Assembly (NCBI GenBank): GCA_951812755.1
Contig: OX638329.1
Span: 667,339-731,338, forward strand
Reading direction: 5' to 3'
DNA: 64,000 nt
DNA from: an uncultured Latescibacterota bacterium
Lineage (GTDB): Bacteria > Latescibacterota > UBA2968
Below the pieces are notes generated by a model. That model worked only from the letters and a program-made list of their open reading frames with translations, was not told the DNA's origin and did no database searches. The translations under genes were made by a program, and so were the position numbers. Below are positions 59,481 through 64,000 of this stretch, piece after piece (the stretch's first letter is position 1; each line of letters starts with the position of its first letter).

Positions 59481-60359
59481 TCAATAGATCACTTTATTCA
59501 AGGGATATTCGATGATGCCTTCGGCGCCCGATTTTTTGAGTTTTGGGATGAGGTCGCGCACGACGCGCTCATCCACGATGACTTCGATTGCAACCCAGTT
59601 TTCGTCGAGTAAGTTGGCGATGGTGGGGTTGTTGAGCGCGGGTAAGTTTTTGACGATTTGCGCGAGGTTTGCGCGGCGTACGTTCATTTTGAGGCCGACT
59701 TTGTCTTCGGCGTTGAATGCGCCGATGAGCAAGGTGGCGATGTGTTGCGCTTTTTCGCGTTTCCAAATATCGTTATAGGCATTTTTGTTGGCTATGAGTC
59801 TGGGCGTGGTCTCAAACATGGTGTCTATGACGCGCAGGTTGTTGGCGCGCAGAGAGGATCCGGTTTCGGTGATTTCGGCGATGGCATCGACGAGGCCGGG
59901 TACGCGAACTTTGGCTTCGGTGGATCCCCAGGAGTATTCGACTTCGGCGTTTATGCCGTGGTTTTTGAGATGGTTGCGCGTGGCTGTGACGAGTTCGGTG
60001 GCGACGCGCTTGCCCTGCAGGTCCTGTACGGTCTGGATGTCCGAGTCTTCGGGTACTGCGATGATCCAGCGCGCGGGTTGCGATGAGGTTTTGCTATAGG
60101 CAAATTCGGCGATTTCGATTATGTCGGCTTCGTTTTCTCGGATCCAGTCGATGCCGGTGAGTCCAATGTCGAGGACGCCGCGTTCGACGTAGTGCGCGAT
60201 TTCCTGGGCGCGCAGAAACAGGCCCTCGAGTTCGGGGTCGTCAATGACGGGTGTGTAGGACCGGTGGCTGGTGTGGATGCGATAACCGGCTTTGGCAAAT
60301 AAATTGAGCGTGGATTCCTGAAGGCTTCCCGAGGGGAGGCCGATTTTTAATATGGGCAT
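59481..60359 (-). CDS. hisG: ATP phosphoribosyltransferase, long form
   Basis: The 292-residue length shows the long HisG form with a C-terminal ACT-like regulatory domain (about 215-290). It has LKIGLPSGSLQESTLNLFAKAGY at the front, LTGIDWIRENEADI, and the PRPP region ELVTATRNHLKNHG with IAEITETGSSLRANNL. It carries out the first, feedback-controlled step of histidine synthesis. It is the first his gene of this block; hisA, hisF, hisH and hisI are not in the window. Confidence 0.94.
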   Translation of the reverse strand: MPILKIGLPSGSLQESTLNLFAKAGYRIHTSHRSYTPVIDDPELEGLFLRAQEIAHYVERGVLDIGLTGIDWIRENEADIIEIAEFAYSKTSSQPARWIIAVPEDSDIQTVQDLQGKRVATELVTATRNHLKNHGINAEVEYSWGSTEAKVRVPGLVDAIAEITETGSSLRANNLRVIDTMFETTPRLIANKNAYNDIWKREKAQHIATLLIGAFNAEDKVGLKMNVRRANLAQIVKNLPALNNPTIANLLDENWVAIEVIVDERVVRDLIPKLKKSGAEGIIEYPLNKVIY

Positions 60360-60386
60360 GAATTCATCAACTCCTTTCGGATTCCG

Positions 60387-60614
60387 TCATTTGGCCAAAA
60401 CGCGCAACGTATTATCATAGCGGTTGATGATATCTTCTGCTTTTGCCAGTTTCTCTTTTGTGGCGGGATCGTGAGACGTTATCTGATAGCCGCCATCTGG
60501 TGCTTCGGTCAGGAACAGAGGTTCCCCATCTTTTGTGTGCAGCCGGTTGACGACCTCTTTTGGCAGGACGACGCCGAGCGAGTTGCCGAATTTGCGGACC
60601 TTGAGTTTGATCAT
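60387..60614 (-). CDS. AbrB/MazE-type DNA-binding protein
   Basis: The 75-residue SpoVT/AbrB swapped-hairpin protein reads KLKVRKFGNSLGVVLPKEVV, the classic MazE-like pattern, followed by a helical tail. Such proteins are usually antitoxins, but no toxin gene follows; hisG begins only 27 bp downstream. It may be an orphan antitoxin or a regulator of the his block (inference). Confidence 0.8.
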   Translation of the reverse strand: MIKLKVRKFGNSLGVVLPKEVVNRLHTKDGEPLFLTEAPDGGYQITSHDPATKEKLAKAEDIINRYDNTLRVLAK

Positions 60615-60953
60615 GGGGAGTCTCCTATTTTATTTTTACAATGGCACTACTTTATCTTTACCTATGTAATACTAATCAGATATAGAAATCTTGCATCAGG
60701 TTCTCGAAACTGGATAATCGCGGCAGGGATGCCGCTCCCACAGTAAGCGAGTTGTAGGAGGGAAATCCTTTTCCCGACTCTGCGACAGCTTGAGCAGGCA
60801 ACAGACCATGCATAGTTAATTCTTACGATTGGTATAAGATACGATTTTTTGTTTTTTTTGGGAAATTTAATGAATGAGTTGACAAACAAAAAAATGAAAA
60901 GTACGTTACCTGGAAAGGGTTGATTTTTTATTTTTAATAACAGGAGTCTAATC
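60615..60953. repeat. Intergenic stretch with palindromic repeats
   Basis: No gene is seen. TCGCGGCAGGGATGCCGC and GTAGGAGGGAAATCCTTTTC-type hairpins lie at 60718-60778, the same pair as at 54136-54191 in the opposite order. The right part is AT-rich and probably holds the promoter of the phosphodiesterase gene. Confidence 0.6.
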
Positions 60954-61448
60954 ATGGAAAAATCACATCTTGTCGGTTTGATTACGGATACACACGATAA
61001 TAAACACGCGGTTGAGAAGGCAATGGCACTTTTTAACGCGCGGGATGTGGGGCTGGTGCTGCACGGGGGCGATTATATCGCGCCGTTTAATGCGCGCTGG
61101 ATGGGGGGTTTGACGGTGCCTTTTGTGGGGGTTTTTGGGAATAATGATGGGGAGAAGTTCGGTTTGCGGGCGCTTTTTGAGGACCTGGGACCGATTCACC
61201 GCCCGCCTTATGTACACGAGTGGGAGGGCAAGCGCATTTTGATGTTGCACGAGCCAGATGAGGTGGATGCGCTGGCACAAAGCGGTGCTTATGATGTGAT
61301 TTTTTACGGGCATACGCATGAGATTGATGTTCGCAGAGGGGATACGCTGGTGATTAATCCCGGGGAGGCGTGTGGCTGGACAACGGGGAGAGAGACGGTG
61401 GGGATTTTGGATTTGAATGCGATGGATGTGGAGATTGTGGATCTGTAG
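60954..61448 (+). CDS. YfcE/MJ0936-type metallophosphoesterase
   Basis: The 164-residue calcineurin-like phosphoesterase has all the metal motifs: ITDTHDN, LHGGDYI, FGNNDGE, LHEPDE and YGHTHE, then NPGEACG. Relatives hydrolyse phosphodiesters in the cytosol; the natural substrate is seldom known. It lies 46 bp upstream of uvrC, with a hairpin repeat between them. Confidence 0.88.
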   Translation: MEKSHLVGLITDTHDNKHAVEKAMALFNARDVGLVLHGGDYIAPFNARWMGGLTVPFVGVFGNNDGEKFGLRALFEDLGPIHRPPYVHEWEGKRILMLHEPDEVDALAQSGAYDVIFYGHTHEIDVRRGDTLVINPGEACGWTTGRETVGILDLNAMDVEIVDL

Positions 61449-61469
61449 GGGCGAAAAATCTTTCGCCCG
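61447..61469. repeat. GGGCGAAA hairpin repeat
   Basis: GGGCGAAA-AATC-TTTCGCCC lies directly after the phosphodiesterase stop and resembles the GTAGGGGCG family. There is no T-run, so it is a weak terminator at best. Confidence 0.6.
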
Positions 61470-61493
61470 TGCGATGATGATAAGGACAGTACC

Positions 61494-63335
61494 TTGACCG
61501 ATCAACCGAAACGCGACCGCAACGCCGTTCGCGAGCATATTGACAGTATTGTTGCATTGATGCCCAGAGAGCCTGGTGTGTACATTATGAAGGGCGATGA
61601 GGGGCAGATTATTTATATCGGCAAGGCAAAGGTGTTGCGCAGCCGGGTGCAGCAGTATTTTCGTCCCAATGCCAATGATGGGCGGCGGCAGTTCCGGGCG
61701 TTGGTTCGCAATGTGCGCGATTTGGAATATATTGTTACGGATACGGAGTTGGAGGCGTTGATTTTAGAGGCGAATTTGATCAAGACGCACAAGCCGCGCT
61801 ACAATATCAGTTTGAAGGACGACAAGAAGTATCCGTATATCCGCATTACAAAAGAGGCGTTTCCCCGCATTGTGGTGACGCGCGATGTGGTGAAGGATGG
61901 GTCGCGCTATTTGGGTCCTTATACGGATGTGAAGGCGATGCGGCGTATGATAGAGACGATGCACAGGTTGTTTCGGATTCGGAGTTGTGATTACGATTTG
62001 CCAAAGTCCAATGTGCGGCTGTGTCTGGATTATGAGATCAAGCGGTGCGACGGGCCGTGCGAGGGGTTGATTGTGGCAGGGGCGTATCAAAAAATTGTGG
62101 ATGAGGCGGTGTTGTTTTTGACGGGACGGCATACGCAGGTTATGGTGACGCTTAAAGATCGGATGAAGCGGGCGGCAGAGGCGCTGAAGTACGAGGAGGC
62201 GGCGATTTATCGGGATCGCATTCGGGCATTGGAACAGGCCGCGAGCCGGCAAAAGGTGGTGTCCAATGATTTGACGGATTGGGATGCGATTGCGATTGCG
62301 CGGGAAGATGACGAGGCTTGCGGGGTGGTGATGGAGGTGCGCGATGGGCGGTTGATCGGGCGGCAGAATTATTTTATCGGGGGGGTGCTCGATGCGTCTG
62401 AAGAGGAGGTGGTTTCGGCATTTGTGCAGTTGTTTTACGCAACGGCTACATTTGTGCCGCGAGAGGTGTGCCTGCCGTGTGATATCGAGGATCGAGAGAC
62501 GGTGCTCGATTGGCTTACCGTGCGTTCAGAGGGCGGGGTTGAGATGCGCGTGCCCCAGCGGGGGGATAAGTTTCAGTTGATGAAGATGGCGGAGAATAAT
62601 GCGCGGTTGTTGTTGATGGAGCGGCGGTTGAAGCGCGAGAATCGCAGGGCGCAAGCGCCGGCAGCGGTGCAGGCACTTCAGCGCGATTTGCATTTGGAGA
62701 AGCCGCCGCGGTGGATTGAGGCGGTGGATATTTCAAATATTCAGGGGTCGGATCCGGTGGCGTCGCTGGTGTGTTTTGTGGATGGGCGGGCGCGAAAGCG
62801 CGAGTACCGGCATTTTAAAATTACGGGGTTGGAGGGGCCCAATGATTTTGCGATGATGCAACAGGTGGTGACGCGGCGGTTTAAGCGGCTGATGGAGGAG
62901 GGTAAGTCGTTTCCCGATTTGCTGCTGGTCGATGGGGGCAAGGGACAGCTTTCGAGCGTGGTTGAGGCGCTGAGAGCGTTGGGGATTGAAGATCAGGCGG
63001 TGATTGGGCTGGCAAAGCGGTTGGAGGAGGTGTTTTTGCCGGGTTTATCCGAGCCGCAGAATATTCCCAAGACGTCGTCGTCGTTGAAGCTGTTGCAGAT
63101 GTTGCGCGATGAGTCGCACCGTTTTGCGATTGAATATCACCGCAAGTTGCGCCAGAAGCGGACGCTGACGTCGGAGTTGGATGAGATTCCCGGAGTGGGT
63201 CCGTCGCGGCGCATCGCACTGTTGAAGCATTTCGGTTCGGTGAAGCGGGTCCGAGAGGCAGAGGTAGAAGAGGTGGCAGAGGTCGATGGGGTGGGGATGC
63301 GGTTGGCGGAGGTGATTTGTGAGGGGTTGAAATAA
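61494..63335 (+). CDS. uvrC: Excinuclease ABC subunit C
   Basis: The 613-residue nucleotide-excision repair nuclease works with UvrAB. It has a GIY-YIG domain (about 25-105, EPGVYIMKGDEGQIIYIGKA), a UVR motif (about 215-250), a C-terminal RNase H-like nuclease (about 395-530, VDISNIQGSDPVAS and LLLVDGGKGQLS) and a tandem HhH (about 555-610, IPGVGPSRRIALLKHFGS). Start is a TTG at 61494 with AAGGA 7 nt upstream; no ATG fits better. Length is typical. Confidence 0.93.
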   Translation: MTDQPKRDRNAVREHIDSIVALMPREPGVYIMKGDEGQIIYIGKAKVLRSRVQQYFRPNANDGRRQFRALVRNVRDLEYIVTDTELEALILEANLIKTHKPRYNISLKDDKKYPYIRITKEAFPRIVVTRDVVKDGSRYLGPYTDVKAMRRMIETMHRLFRIRSCDYDLPKSNVRLCLDYEIKRCDGPCEGLIVAGAYQKIVDEAVLFLTGRHTQVMVTLKDRMKRAAEALKYEEAAIYRDRIRALEQAASRQKVVSNDLTDWDAIAIAREDDEACGVVMEVRDGRLIGRQNYFIGGVLDASEEEVVSAFVQLFYATATFVPREVCLPCDIEDRETVLDWLTVRSEGGVEMRVPQRGDKFQLMKMAENNARLLLMERRLKRENRRAQAPAAVQALQRDLHLEKPPRWIEAVDISNIQGSDPVASLVCFVDGRARKREYRHFKITGLEGPNDFAMMQQVVTRRFKRLMEEGKSFPDLLLVDGGKGQLSSVVEALRALGIEDQAVIGLAKRLEEVFLPGLSEPQNIPKTSSSLKLLQMLRDESHRFAIEYHRKLRQKRTLTSELDEIPGVGPSRRIALLKHFGSVKRVREAEVEEVAEVDGVGMRLAEVICEGLK

Positions 63336-63340
63336 ATGTA

Positions 63341-63370
63341 GGGGCGGGTCCCCGTGCCCGCCCGTTTTTT
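63341..63370 (+). terminator. Rho-independent terminator of uvrC
   Basis: GGGCGGG (342-348 of 63 kb) pairs with CCCGCCC (63357-63363), followed by GTTTTTT. It is built from a member of the GTAGGGGCGGG repeat family. Confidence 0.8.
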
Positions 63371-63502
63371 GATGGTAATACACCATACGGTTGACTTTGG
63401 CGCACTAACTTATCATATTTACTTTGGGATAGGTATGAGTTTTTTGGTTGACAACATCAGGTTATTTTATGAGACTGGTTGTTTGTTATAGGAGGACAGT
63501 TC

Positions 63503-63880
63503 ATGGCAGATACACCATCTTCAGCAGAATCCCAGGAGGTGTTTCAGGCTTTTGATAAATATTTTCAAAAGTTGGAGACACACAATACGAATCAGGTTGA
63601 GACATTGAAAAGATTAGAAGTCCGTATTGATCAGAACGAAAAACGTATAGAACAAAGTGAGAAAGCGATCAATAAACTCGATAATCGACTTGTTAAGCTG
63701 GAAACAATTGTCGAGCGTGTCGATAACACGTTGACAAGTATTCAAGATGAACAAAAAGAATTAAGGCAACATATTGATGGGAAATTTGATACCATTGCGA
63801 CGCGACTCTATTGGACTGCAGGGATTGCGGTTGCTATTTTGACATTTGTGCTAAAGTTTATCGTGCCGCCATCTCCTTAG
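63503..63880 (+). CDS. Coiled-coil protein with C-terminal membrane anchor
   Basis: The ATG at 63503 is chosen because AGGAGG lies 8 nt upstream; 125 residues. Residues 15-95 are a long heptad-patterned coiled coil (KRLEVRIDQNEKRIEQSEKA), and residues about 100-120 are a transmembrane helix (TAGIAVAILTFVLKFIV). The layout resembles DUF1640- or XhlA-like small membrane proteins. No function can be stated. Confidence 0.65.
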   Translation: MADTPSSAESQEVFQAFDKYFQKLETHNTNQVETLKRLEVRIDQNEKRIEQSEKAINKLDNRLVKLETIVERVDNTLTSIQDEQKELRQHIDGKFDTIATRLYWTAGIAVAILTFVLKFIVPPSP

Positions 63881-63927
63881 AAGCTGTTTTAAAATTAATA
63901 CCTGATGTTACGCATGTCCGGCGTTTT

Positions 63928-63954
63928 GTCATGCTGAGCGTAGCCGAAGCATCT
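63928..63954. repeat. Dispersed GTCATGCTGAGCGTAGCCG-type repeat
   Basis: GTCATGCTGAGCGTAGCCGA plus AGCATCTTTT matches a short repeat type common between genes of many bacteria. It is the only copy noticed in this window. Confidence 0.5.
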
Positions 63955-64000
63955 TTTCCACCTGAGTTGGTAAGAGATGAACTGGCCTGAGAGGCGGCCA

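Noticed and set aside
1..64000. tRNA or rRNA genes
   Set aside because: No cloverleaf with a GTTCGAATC-type arm or rRNA-like block was recognised by eye; a tRNA scan could still find one.

Overview
The window looks like chromosome of an uncultivated Gram-negative-type bacterium. Heptose (LPS-type) genes, sigma-54 promoters, many Sec-exported beta-propeller proteins and paired EF-hand (dockerin-like) tails are reminiscent of lineages such as Latescibacterota or Poribacteria. This placement is inference from protein style, not a phylogeny. No rRNA, tRNA or CRISPR array was recognised. Almost all genes lie on the minus strand.

Region 1 (1-23.9 kb) is an accessory island of large secreted proteins: a 21-repeat WD40 protein, a SUMF1-fold protein, a 1314-residue SH3/Calx-beta/RTX/Ig protein, two cohesin-like plus WD40 paralogues, two smaller exported proteins and a plant-type LRR protein. 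Most carry a dockerin-like EF-hand pair. A repeated regulatory cassette lies between them: two GGTC/GACC palindromes, two further conserved boxes and, 100-170 bp downstream, a textbook sigma-54 promoter (TGGCACGCTTTTTGCA). Four copies of the promoter and five of the palindrome cluster are visible. In the middle sits a gene for a sigma-54 activator with an unusual architecture: a cytosolic Reg_prop propeller and Y_Y_Y domain fused to an AAA+ domain with GAFTGA and a Fis-type HTH. The simplest reading is a local regulon in which this activator binds the palindromes and switches on the secreted proteins. Truncated copies of an HTH gene, of the activator 3' end and of signal-peptide regions show that the cassette has been duplicated and reshuffled.

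Region 2 (24-45.3 kb) holds serS, a near-identical tandem pair of membrane GT-C/TPR proteins, a 53-residue gene with its own sigma-54 promoter, and a surface glycan block: GT2, heptosyltransferase, several GT-C-like membrane proteins, a YfhO-like protein and a flippase. It also has a third cohesin/dockerin protein with a six-bladed YWTD propeller and an AAA ATPase with a nuclease-like tail.

Region 3 (45.3-53.3 kb) contains a two-gene Septu-type defence system (ptuB, ptuA), then a GT-C protein, a GT4 transferase and ADP-heptose genes. In the latter the adenylyltransferase is fused to an N-terminal domain I could not name.

Region 4 (53.3-60.6 kb) is a histidine block (hisG, hisD, hisC, hisB) that includes an enolase-superfamily gene. 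It is interrupted between hisB and gmhB by a toxin-antitoxin insertion flanked by 108-bp direct repeats. Region 5 (60.9-64 kb) is a phosphodiesterase gene, uvrC and a small coiled-coil membrane protein gene. Short palindromic repeat families fill many intergenic gaps from 24 kb onward and in places supply gene ends.
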